A program made the translations under genes and the position numbers. From Parageobacillus caldoxylosilyticus NBRC 107762 (GTDB lineage Bacteria; Bacillota; Bacilli; Bacillales; Anoxybacillaceae): a stretch of DNA of 54,360 nucleotides. Numbering within the stretch: the first letter of the stretch is position 1; the number at the start of each line of letters is the position of its first letter. Location: NCBI RefSeq assembly GCF_000632715.1, contig NZ_BAWO01000044.1, positions 1-54,360 of the forward strand, written 5' to 3'. Positions 48,638 to 54,360 of the stretch are shown here, one piece after another. Below the pieces are notes generated by a model. It searched no databases and had not been told where the DNA came from. It worked only from the letters and a program-made list of their open reading frames with translations.

Positions 48638-49405
48638 GTGGATGTCATAAAAGAACTCGCACAACGAATCGCTCGCGCCGACGTGATTGCGGTTTTAACT
48701 GGTGCGGGAATGAGTACGGAATCGGGAATTCCCGATTTCCGCAGCGAAAATGGGATCTATGCGCAGGAAGAAAATGTCGAATACTATTTATCCGAATACT
48801 ATTTTGAAAAAGATCCTGTTGATTTTTGGCGGCGCTTTAAACGAATGTTTTCGTTAAAACTAATGGGCAATTTTGCGCCAAACGACGGCCACCGGTTCCT
48901 TCGCCAATTAGAAGAAATGGGAAAAAAGGTGACTATTTTGACGCAAAATATCGATGGACTGCATAAAAAGGCAGGGAGCACCAACGTCATCGAATTGCAC
49001 GGCACTTTGCAGACGGCAACGTGTCCGGAATGCGGCGAAAAGCATGATTTAGCGTTTATCAACCGCCATGATGTTCCGCGGTGCGAGCGGAAAGCGGCAA
49101 ATGGAAATAAGTGCAATGAAATTTTAAAACCGGATGTGGTGCTGTTTGGCGGATTGGTGCCAAGAATCGAGGAAGCGTTCGCCGCGGCGGCAGAAAGCGA
49201 TTTGCTTATTGCGATGGGAACAAGCCTGGAAGTAGCGCCGGTCAACCAAATTCCCTTTTACGTAGCTACTCAGTCTCCAGTTACGTATAAAGTGATCATT
49301 AATAAAACACCAACAAGAATGGATGACGTATTTGATCTTGTCATTCATGGCGGAATTGGAGAAACGGTGGCAAAAGTGCGTTCGCATATGACAGGTGCGA
49401 GCTGA
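48638..49405 (+). CDS. NAD-dependent protein deacylase, sirtuin (CobB/SrtN type)
   Basis: A 255-residue SIR2-family enzyme that removes acetyl groups from lysines using NAD. Motifs: T-G-A-G-M-S-T-E-S-G-I-P-D-F-R-S (NAD binding), Q-N-I-D-G-L-H-K-K-A-G and E-L-H-G (catalytic His), four zinc Cys (C-P-E-C, later C-E and C-N), G-T-S-L-E-V-A-P. GTG at 48638 is used, with AAGGAGGAGAG directly upstream; the preceding in-frame codons run through the ycnI terminator. The gene's own terminator hairpin overlaps its last codons. Confidence 0.92.
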   Translation: MDVIKELAQRIARADVIAVLTGAGMSTESGIPDFRSENGIYAQEENVEYYLSEYYFEKDPVDFWRRFKRMFSLKLMGNFAPNDGHRFLRQLEEMGKKVTILTQNIDGLHKKAGSTNVIELHGTLQTATCPECGEKHDLAFINRHDVPRCERKAANGNKCNEILKPDVVLFGGLVPRIEEAFAAAAESDLLIAMGTSLEVAPVNQIPFYVATQSPVTYKVIINKTPTRMDDVFDLVIHGGIGETVAKVRSHMTGAS

Positions 49406-49431
49406 ATAATCGGCAGCCGCACCTGTTTTTT
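49391..49431 (+). terminator. terminator overlapping the sirtuin stop codon
   Basis: ACAGGTGCG (49391-49399) and CGCACCTGT (49418-49426) with inner GCTG/CAGC pairs form a long stem followed by TTTTT. The stop codon at 49403-49405 lies inside the hairpin. Confidence 0.85.
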
Positions 49432-49493
49432 CTATATTCTTTCTGTCCTGAATAGGAGAACGAAAAAATGGTTTCTATTAAAATCAAAAAATA

Positions 49494-49522
49494 TTGTATT
49501 TTTTAAAACTTTAGAATATAAT
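49494..49522 (+). promoter_or_regulatory. sigma-A promoter of the beta-oxidation operon
   Basis: TTGTAT (49494-49499), 17 bases, TATAAT (49517-49522). The start point would be about 49529, immediately before the palindrome at 49532. A second TATAAT (49547-49552) overlaps the palindrome's edge but lacks a good -35. Confidence 0.6.
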
Positions 49523-49531
49523 AGGATTAAC

Positions 49532-49549
49532 ATACCAACCGGTTGGTAT
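49532..49549. promoter_or_regulatory. TetR-type operator
   Basis: ATACCAACCGGTTGGTAT is a perfect 18-bp palindrome at the start point of the acyl-CoA dehydrogenase operon. TetR-family regulators bind such sites, and the last gene of this operon is a TetR. The site is directly visible; the pairing is inferred. Confidence 0.7.
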
Positions 49550-49620
49550 AATTTGCAGGGTTTTGCATCGATTTAATATGGAGGAAACGTGGCCTAGAGA
49601 GGGAAATGGAGGGGACATAC

Positions 49621-50799
49621 ATGTATTTGCGTCTTACTGATGAGCAACGGATGGTGCAAAAGGCCATTCGCAAATTCGTCGAAAAAGAATTAATGCCGCT
49701 AGAAAACGAAGTATTGCGAAACGAACGGGAAGGAAAACCGGGGCTGTCTGAGGAGAAGTTGAAAGAATTGCAGCTCAAAGCGAAAGAAGCGGGTTTTTGG
49801 GGGATTAATACACCGGAAGAATACGGCGGCGCCAACCTCGGACACGTCATGCAGGCGATTGTGACAATGGAAGTGTCAAAAACGTTTGTTCCATTCCGGT
49901 TTGGCGGGTCGGCGGATAACATTCTCTATTACGCGAATGAAGAACAAAAGAAAAAATATTTGATTCCGACCATTAACGGCGAGAAAAAATCATGCTTTGC
50001 CATGACGGAGCCAGGCGCAGGATCAGACACCAGAAACATTAAAATGACCGCGGTCAAAGACGGAAACGAATGGGTGCTAAACGGAGAAAAAACGTTTATC
50101 ACCGGAGGAAACGAAGCCGATTTTGTGATGGTCATCGCCATTACCGACAAAGAACGCCATCAAGCAACAAACGGACGGGAAGGGGTTACTTGTTTTATCG
50201 TCGACCGGGAGATGGGCTGGCGTTCCGAACCGATACATACGATGGGGCCGTCGACACCTGCCAGCTTAATCTTTGAAAATGTGCGCGTTCCGGAAGAAAA
50301 CATTTTAGGGGAGCTGCACGGCGGCTATAAACTTGGGTTGGAGTGGATCGGATATGCCCGCTGGATTGTCGGCGCCCGCGCGGTCGGAGCGGCAGAACGG
50401 CTGCTACAAATGGCGATTGACTATGCGAAAGAGCGCGTGACATTTGGCAAGCCAATTGCGGAAAGACAAGCGATTCAATGGATGATCGCCGATTCGGCCG
50501 TCGAAATTGAAGCGGCGAAATGGCTCGTGTTAAACGCGGCGTTTACGCTCGACCAAGGCGAAGACAACCGCCATTTAGCATCGATGGCCAAACTGTTTGG
50601 CGCCAACATGGGCAACCGCGTCGTCGACCGCGTCATGCAAATTCACGGCGGCATGGGCTATACGAAAGAAATGCCGATCGAGCGCTGGTATCGTGATGCC
50701 AGACTTTGGCGCATTTATGACGGCACCGATGAAATTCAGCGCATGATTATTGCAAGAAACTTGCTTAAAGGGCATGTCAAATTGGGGCAATTCCTATAA
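49621..50799 (+). CDS. acyl-CoA dehydrogenase
   Basis: A 392-residue flavoprotein that introduces the alpha-beta double bond in acyl-CoA. It has the signatures C-F-A-M-T-E-P-G-A-G-S-D and the C-terminal Y-D-G-T-D-E-I-Q-R-M-I-I-A-R, with the Glu expected as catalytic base. Acyl chain specificity cannot be told. ATG at 49621 is chosen because GGAGGGG lies 9 bases upstream; an ATG at 49606 abuts that site. First gene of a beta-oxidation-like operon with SDR, hydratase and thiolase genes. Confidence 0.92.
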   Translation: MYLRLTDEQRMVQKAIRKFVEKELMPLENEVLRNEREGKPGLSEEKLKELQLKAKEAGFWGINTPEEYGGANLGHVMQAIVTMEVSKTFVPFRFGGSADNILYYANEEQKKKYLIPTINGEKKSCFAMTEPGAGSDTRNIKMTAVKDGNEWVLNGEKTFITGGNEADFVMVIAITDKERHQATNGREGVTCFIVDREMGWRSEPIHTMGPSTPASLIFENVRVPEENILGELHGGYKLGLEWIGYARWIVGARAVGAAERLLQMAIDYAKERVTFGKPIAERQAIQWMIADSAVEIEAAKWLVLNAAFTLDQGEDNRHLASMAKLFGANMGNRVVDRVMQIHGGMGYTKEMPIERWYRDARLWRIYDGTDEIQRMIIARNLLKGHVKLGQFL

Positions 50800-50838
50800 A
50801 AATTTGAAAGCGCTATCGAATAGAAGGGGGAAGCAAGC

Positions 50839-51603
50839 ATGAGTCAAAGATTTACAGGAAGAGTCGCATTCGTTACAGGAGGAAGCCGCGGAATCGGCAA
50901 GGCGATTGTTACGCGTTTTGCCGAAGAAGGAGCGAAAGTGGCGTTCATTGACTTAAATGAAGAAGCGTTGCACGCCACCGCAAGTGAATTGCGCGAAAAA
51001 GGCTATGAAGTATATGCAAAAGTCGCGAGCGTTACCGATCGCGAACAAGTGGAAACGACGGTAAAAGAGATTGTCGACCAATTCGGATCGATCGATATTC
51101 TCGTCAATAACGCCGGAGTTATTCGCGACAATTTGCTGTTTAAAATGACGGATGAGGACTGGGACACGGTCATGGATGTTCACCTCAAAGGGGCGTTTTA
51201 CTGTGCGCGCGCCGTTCAAAAATACATGGTAGAAAAACGGTACGGACGCATTATTAATGTTTCTTCCACTTCCGCGCTTGGCAACCGCGGGCAAGCGAAC
51301 TATGCGGCGGCGAAAGCAGGCATTCAAGGTTTTACAAAAACGCTGGCGATCGAGCTGGGCAAGTTTGGCATCACCACGAACGCGGTTGCTCCTGGATTTA
51401 TTGAAACCGATATGACAAAAGCAACGGCGGAAAGATTAGGCATTTCGTTTGAACAGTTAATTCAGGCTAGCGTCGCGAACATTCCGGTCGGACGAAGCGG
51501 CAAGCCGGAAGATGTCGCGCAGGCGGTGGCGTTTTTCGCCGATGAAAAATCTTCCTTTATTAACGGACAAGTGCTATACGTAGCCGGAGGTCCAAAATGT
51601 TAA
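50839..51603 (+). CDS. short-chain dehydrogenase/reductase (3-hydroxyacyl-CoA dehydrogenase/FabG-like)
   Basis: A 254-residue SDR. The nucleotide motif T-G-G-S-R-G-I-G is at residue ~12, N-N-A-G at 90, catalytic Ser in V-S-S-T-S and Y-A-A-A-K (Tyr/Lys). An Asp at the end of the second strand (V-A-F-I-D-L-N) favours NAD over NADP. In this operon it probably oxidises a 3-hydroxyacyl-CoA, a role filled by FadB in standard pathways. GGGGGAAG precedes the ATG. Confidence 0.88.
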   Translation: MSQRFTGRVAFVTGGSRGIGKAIVTRFAEEGAKVAFIDLNEEALHATASELREKGYEVYAKVASVTDREQVETTVKEIVDQFGSIDILVNNAGVIRDNLLFKMTDEDWDTVMDVHLKGAFYCARAVQKYMVEKRYGRIINVSSTSALGNRGQANYAAAKAGIQGFTKTLAIELGKFGITTNAVAPGFIETDMTKATAERLGISFEQLIQASVANIPVGRSGKPEDVAQAVAFFADEKSSFINGQVLYVAGGPKC

Positions 51604-51624
51604 CGGAATAGGGGGAAACGACGC

Positions 51625-52074
51625 ATGTTTGCCGAACATATCGGAAAATGCTCCAATAAAGTAAAAAACGTCGTTGAGCGGGGAGCGGTGAAAAAGTTTG
51701 CCGAAGCGATCGGTGATCCACATCCGATTTATTGGGATGAGGAAACGGGGAAAAAATCACGCTATCAAAGAAACATTGCGCCTCCGACATTTCCAAGGGT
51801 GTTTGACTATGGCGTGATTGAAGGGCTTAAGCTTCCAAGCAAAGGACTGATTCACGGCGAACAGCGGTTTCATTACGAAAGACCGTTGTTTGTCGGGGAA
51901 GAGCTGTATTGTTATGCGAAAGTGGAAGATTACTATGAAAAGCAAAGCAGCATGGGCGAGCTCGGATTTTTAGTCATCACGAATTACGGGGAAGACCCAT
52001 CCGGAAGCGTGATTTTTACGTCCACCTCGACAATTATTATTACGGAAGCAGTGAGAAAGGCGATGGTCGTATGA
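51625..52074 (+). CDS. FAS1-like/MaoC N-terminal hotdog dehydratase subunit
   Basis: A 149-residue hotdog-fold protein of the HadA/MaoC_dehydrat_N type: E-R-G-A-V-K-K-F-A-E-A-I-G-D-P-H-P-I-Y near the start, then A-P-P-T-F-P. It pairs with the next gene, as HadA-HadB do, to form a heteromeric enoyl-CoA hydratase or (R)-3-hydroxyacyl dehydratase. It overlaps the next gene by 4 bases. GGGGGAAACG precedes the ATG. Confidence 0.85.
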   Translation: MFAEHIGKCSNKVKNVVERGAVKKFAEAIGDPHPIYWDEETGKKSRYQRNIAPPTFPRVFDYGVIEGLKLPSKGLIHGEQRFHYERPLFVGEELYCYAKVEDYYEKQSSMGELGFLVITNYGEDPSGSVIFTSTSTIIITEAVRKAMVV

Positions 52075-52472
52075 CGAAAATCAGCGAATTAAAAGTAGGA
52101 GAGTCGTTGCCAGAAGTCAAACTTCCTCCGGTCTCCCGCCTCGATCTCATTAAATATGCCGGCGCTTCCGGCGATTACAATCCGATTCATACGATTGACG
52201 AAGAGGCGAAAAAAGCGGGGCTGCCGGGCATTATCGCCCATGGAATGTGGACGATGGGCAATCTTGCCAAATTGTTTACCCCTTATTATGAAGAAGGATT
52301 TGTGCAAGACTACTCCGTCCGTTTTAAATCAATGGTGTTTTTAAATGACGTCGTCACGTTAAAAGCGACGGTGAAAGAAAAAGAGGATCACGCATTGCGC
52401 TTTGATGTGGCGGCTGTCAATCAAGACGGAAAAGAAGTCGTCAAGGGAGAAGTCGTGTTTTCTGTCTATTAA
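52071..52472 (+). CDS. MaoC-family (R)-specific enoyl-CoA hydratase subunit
   Basis: A 133-residue MaoC-like hotdog protein. The hydratase motif S-G-D-Y-N-P-I-H contains the catalytic Asp and His (about residues 32-37), followed by P-G-I-I-A-H-G-M-W. Start ATGA overlaps the preceding subunit. Together they hydrate the enoyl-CoA made by the acyl-CoA dehydrogenase, ahead of the SDR. The hydratase here appears to be R-specific, unlike FadB/crotonase. Confidence 0.88.
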   Translation: MTKISELKVGESLPEVKLPPVSRLDLIKYAGASGDYNPIHTIDEEAKKAGLPGIIAHGMWTMGNLAKLFTPYYEEGFVQDYSVRFKSMVFLNDVVTLKATVKEKEDHALRFDVAAVNQDGKEVVKGEVVFSVY

Positions 52473-52489
52473 TTGGCTGCAACATTCGT

Positions 52490-52527
52490 CCCGGTAACAG
52501 CAAAACCCTTTTGTTACCGGGATTTTT
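52490..52527 (+). terminator. internal terminator between the hydratase and thiolase genes
   Basis: CCCGGTAACA (52490-52499) and TGTTACCGGG (52512-52521) form a perfect 10-bp stem followed by ATTTTTAT. It lies inside an apparently continuous operon, so it may reduce downstream expression or end a separate transcript. Confidence 0.8.
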
Positions 52528-52553
52528 ATAAAAAATGAATGGGAGTGACATAA

Positions 52554-53723
52554 ATGAAACGGGATGCGGTCATTGTTTCCGCCGTCCGCACGGCGATTGC
52601 CAGACAAGGCGGAGCATTGGCGACCGTGCCGGCGCATATTTTTGGCGCGGAAGTCATCAAAGAAGCGATGCGACGGGCTAACATCGTCCCGGAAATGGTC
52701 GACGACGTCATTATGGGCAACGTGTTAAGCGGCGGGGGGAATATCGCGAGGCTTACCGCCTTGCAAACGGGGTTGTCGCTTGAGCTTACCGGTCTTACCG
52801 TGGATAGACAATGCGGTTCCGGCATTAACGCGGTAAACCTGGCGGCACAGGCGATCCGCGCGGGGGATGGCGATGTGTATATCGCCGGAGGAGTGGAAAG
52901 CATGAGCCGCGCTCCGTACTTAATGGACCGCCCGGAAAAACCGTACAGCTCGACGCCGCCGAGTTTCCGCAAGTCGCAGCTGTCGCCAAAAGAAATCGGC
53001 GATCCGCCGATGGGAATTACAGCGGAAAACCTTGTCAAAAAATACGGGATCAGCAGAGAAGAACAGGACGAATTCGCGCTAAGAAGCCAGCAAAAAATGG
53101 CGCGGGCGATGCAGGAAGGACGTTTTAAAGAACAAATCGTCCCGATTACCGTTCCGGTCAAAAAAGGAGAGCCAATCATCTTTGATACAGATGAACATCC
53201 GCGGCCAAATACGACGATGGAAGCATTGGCTAAACTGCCGCCAGCGTTTTTGGAAGGCGGAACAGTGACAGCGGGAAATAGCTCGGGGTTAAATGACGGC
53301 GCATCGGCATTGGTCATTATGTCGAGAGAAAAAGCGGAAGAACTGGGGTTGACGCCATTAGCAGTTATTCGCGCTTATGCGGTTGCCGGGGTCGATCCGA
53401 ATATTATGGGAATCGGTCCGGTGCCGGCGACAAGAAAAGTGTTGAAAAAAGCCGGATTGACATTAGATGATATGGATTTGATTGAAATCAATGAAGCGTT
53501 TGCCGCCCAGGTGATCGCCTGCGACCGGGAATTAAATATGAATCCGGAAAAAGTGAACGTCAACGGCGGCGCGATCGCCCATGGCCATCCGCTCGGTGCA
53601 ACCGGTGCGATCTTAATCACGAAAGCGGTGTATGAATTGCAGCGATCCGGCGGAAGATACGCGCTCATTACGGCATGCATCGGCGGCGGGCAAGGCATTG
53701 CCACAATTATTGAACGGGAATAA
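52554..53723 (+). CDS. thiolase (acetyl-CoA C-acyltransferase)
   Basis: A 389-residue thiolase. Catalytic residues are visible: Cys in D-R-Q-C-G-S-G (~90), His in G-H-P-L-G-A-T-G (~347) and the second Cys in A-C-I-G-G-G-Q-G (~377). Length and motifs match degradative or biosynthetic thiolases. It should cleave the 3-ketoacyl-CoA made by the operon. It follows the hairpin above, with GGGAGTG as ribosome site, and 22 bases separate it from the TetR gene. Confidence 0.92.
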   Translation: MKRDAVIVSAVRTAIARQGGALATVPAHIFGAEVIKEAMRRANIVPEMVDDVIMGNVLSGGGNIARLTALQTGLSLELTGLTVDRQCGSGINAVNLAAQAIRAGDGDVYIAGGVESMSRAPYLMDRPEKPYSSTPPSFRKSQLSPKEIGDPPMGITAENLVKKYGISREEQDEFALRSQQKMARAMQEGRFKEQIVPITVPVKKGEPIIFDTDEHPRPNTTMEALAKLPPAFLEGGTVTAGNSSGLNDGASALVIMSREKAEELGLTPLAVIRAYAVAGVDPNIMGIGPVPATRKVLKKAGLTLDDMDLIEINEAFAAQVIACDRELNMNPEKVNVNGGAIAHGHPLGATGAILITKAVYELQRSGGRYALITACIGGGQGIATIIERE

Positions 53724-53745
53724 ATCATTGGAGAGAGCCAACATT

Positions 53746-54330
53746 ATGAAAGAAAGAATTATTAAAACAAGCATCGAACTATTCGACCGCAAAGGATTTA
53801 AAGAAACATCAGTGCAAGAAATTGTCGAAGTCATGGGCGTAACGAAAGGGGCATTCTATTATTATTACAAAAGCAAAGAAGAGCTGCTAAAAGATATATG
53901 CATCTCCTATATGGAAGATCTTTTGCAGCAGCAACAACGCATTTTACAAGATAAAGAGAAAAGCTGCACGGAAAAACTGTACGAAATCGTCTATATGCTT
54001 ATTCGCAATATTAAAGCAAGGCGGAAAAGCGCACGCATTTTCTTCCGCGAAATGCGGCATTTGCATGAAGATCATTTGCAAGAAATTAAAGCAAAGCGGC
54101 GGGCGTTCCGGGAACATTACCAGCAGTTGATCGAAGCGGGAATCGCCCGCGGCGAATTTAAGCCGACGCTGACCCCGGATATGATTACATTTGGCATTTT
54201 AGGCATTACAAACTGGAGCTACTACTGGTTTCAACCGGATGGAGAAATATCGGAAGAAGCGCTGGCAGACATTTACGTCGATTTGATTTTAAACGGAATC
54301 AAAAATCGCGAATCGTTTAAGGAAAAATAG
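53746..54330 (+). CDS. TetR/AcrR-family regulator
   Basis: A 194-residue TetR-family regulator. The N-terminal HTH reads I-I-K-T-S-I-E-L-F-D-R-K-G-F-K-E-T-S-V-Q-E-I, then G-V-T-K-G-A-F-Y-Y-Y-Y-K-S-K-E-E-L, a classic tetR recognition helix. The rest is the helical ligand-binding domain. It probably represses the acyl-CoA operon through the palindrome at 49532 and is relieved by an acyl-CoA. ATG at 53746 has GGAGAGAG upstream. A terminator follows directly. Confidence 0.92.
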   Translation: MKERIIKTSIELFDRKGFKETSVQEIVEVMGVTKGAFYYYYKSKEELLKDICISYMEDLLQQQQRILQDKEKSCTEKLYEIVYMLIRNIKARRKSARIFFREMRHLHEDHLQEIKAKRRAFREHYQQLIEAGIARGEFKPTLTPDMITFGILGITNWSYYWFQPDGEISEEALADIYVDLILNGIKNRESFKEK

Positions 54331-54357
54331 GAAAGAGAAGCTTCCCATTCTCTTTCC
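54330..54357 (+). terminator. terminator stem at the window edge
   Basis: GGAAAGAGAA and TTCTCTTTCC form a perfect 10-bp stem right after the TetR stop. The expected T tract would lie beyond the window. Confidence 0.7.
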
Positions 54358-54360
54358 GTC

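Noticed and set aside
52526-53317. 263-codon minus-strand frame inside the thiolase gene
   Set aside because: Antisense shadow; the thiolase motifs on the plus strand are complete.
1-54360. CRISPR arrays
   Set aside because: No regularly spaced identical repeats of 24-40 bases were seen anywhere; the only short tandem repeats are TTGACCAC and ATCTAATTAGAT.

Overview
The window looks like chromosome from a thermophilic, spore-forming Bacillaceae member, most likely Geobacillus or Parageobacillus. The grounds are a gerA-type germination operon, a SpoIIE/RsbU-type partner-switching module, B. subtilis-type genes (nfrA, ycnJ-ycnI, csoR-copA-copZ, SdpR/SdpI) and AAGGAGG-type ribosome binding sites. 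The genus is inference; the Bacillaceae assignment is well supported by protein resemblance. All family calls come from recognising motifs by eye, with no database search.

Layout. (1) 0-4.1 kb: spore germination operon gerA-gerC-gerB with overlapping genes. (2) 4.2-6.6 kb: an orphan partner-switching operon (PAS-PAS-PP2C phosphatase, anti-sigma kinase, STAS antagonist). (3) 6.9-10.5 kb: a heterodimeric ABC exporter with one degenerate and one consensus ATPase site. (4) 10.5-13.0 kb, minus strand: MOSC protein, luciferase-like monooxygenase and a coiled-coil protein. (5) 13.1-17.1 kb: thioredoxin-fold protein, cold shock protein, gamma-glutamylcyclotransferase-like protein, FetB-type permease and a second-type glutamine synthetase. 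(6) 17.2-23.0 kb: a dead MerR/TipAS regulator, TSUP exporter, MBL hydrolase, and an operon of SGNH hydrolase plus ABC-2 transporter. (7) 23.1-23.4 kb: three tRNA genes (Pro-CGG, Ala-CGC, Ser-CGA), all reading NCG codons. (8) 23.5-29 kb: azoreductase, pirin, a dead MBL hydrolase, an SdpR/SdpI-like pair, an AHSA1/ArsR pair and an NfrA-like nitroreductase.

(9) 29.0-44.5 kb is an accessory, partly AT-rich region full of decayed mobile DNA. It holds two integrase C-terminal remnants and a third homologous tail, GNAT and NlpC/P60 fragments, a broken IS1595 transposase, a frameshifted IS200/IS605 tnpB with a plausible omega RNA/right end, a DinB remnant, a complete-looking IS3 element with a broken orfA, holin and XRE fragments, a truncated DUF350 gene and a truncated HAD hydrolase. 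Intact cargo includes a LysM/SleB-like hydrolase, a polysaccharide deacetylase, an ArsR/MFS pair sharing a palindromic operator, a YunG/PhzF pair, a DUF3888 protein and the copper efflux operon csoR-copA-copZ.

(10) 44.5-49.4 kb: amino-acid permease, the copper-uptake-type pair ycnJ-ycnI and a sirtuin. (11) 49.5-54.3 kb: a beta-oxidation-type operon (acyl-CoA dehydrogenase, SDR, two MaoC/hotdog proteins, thiolase, TetR). It is preceded by a perfect 18-bp palindrome at the start site and ends with a terminator hairpin at the window edge.

I did not find a convincing wholly new multi-gene system. The best leads are regulatory or structural: the NCG tRNA trio including an Ala tRNA with C33, the GlnR/TnrA-like box over the start codon of a glutamine synthetase that lacks the feedback Arg, three copies of ATCTAATTAGAT around the ArsR/MFS pair, the orphan partner-switching module, and the tnpB element with a broken protein but intact RNA end.
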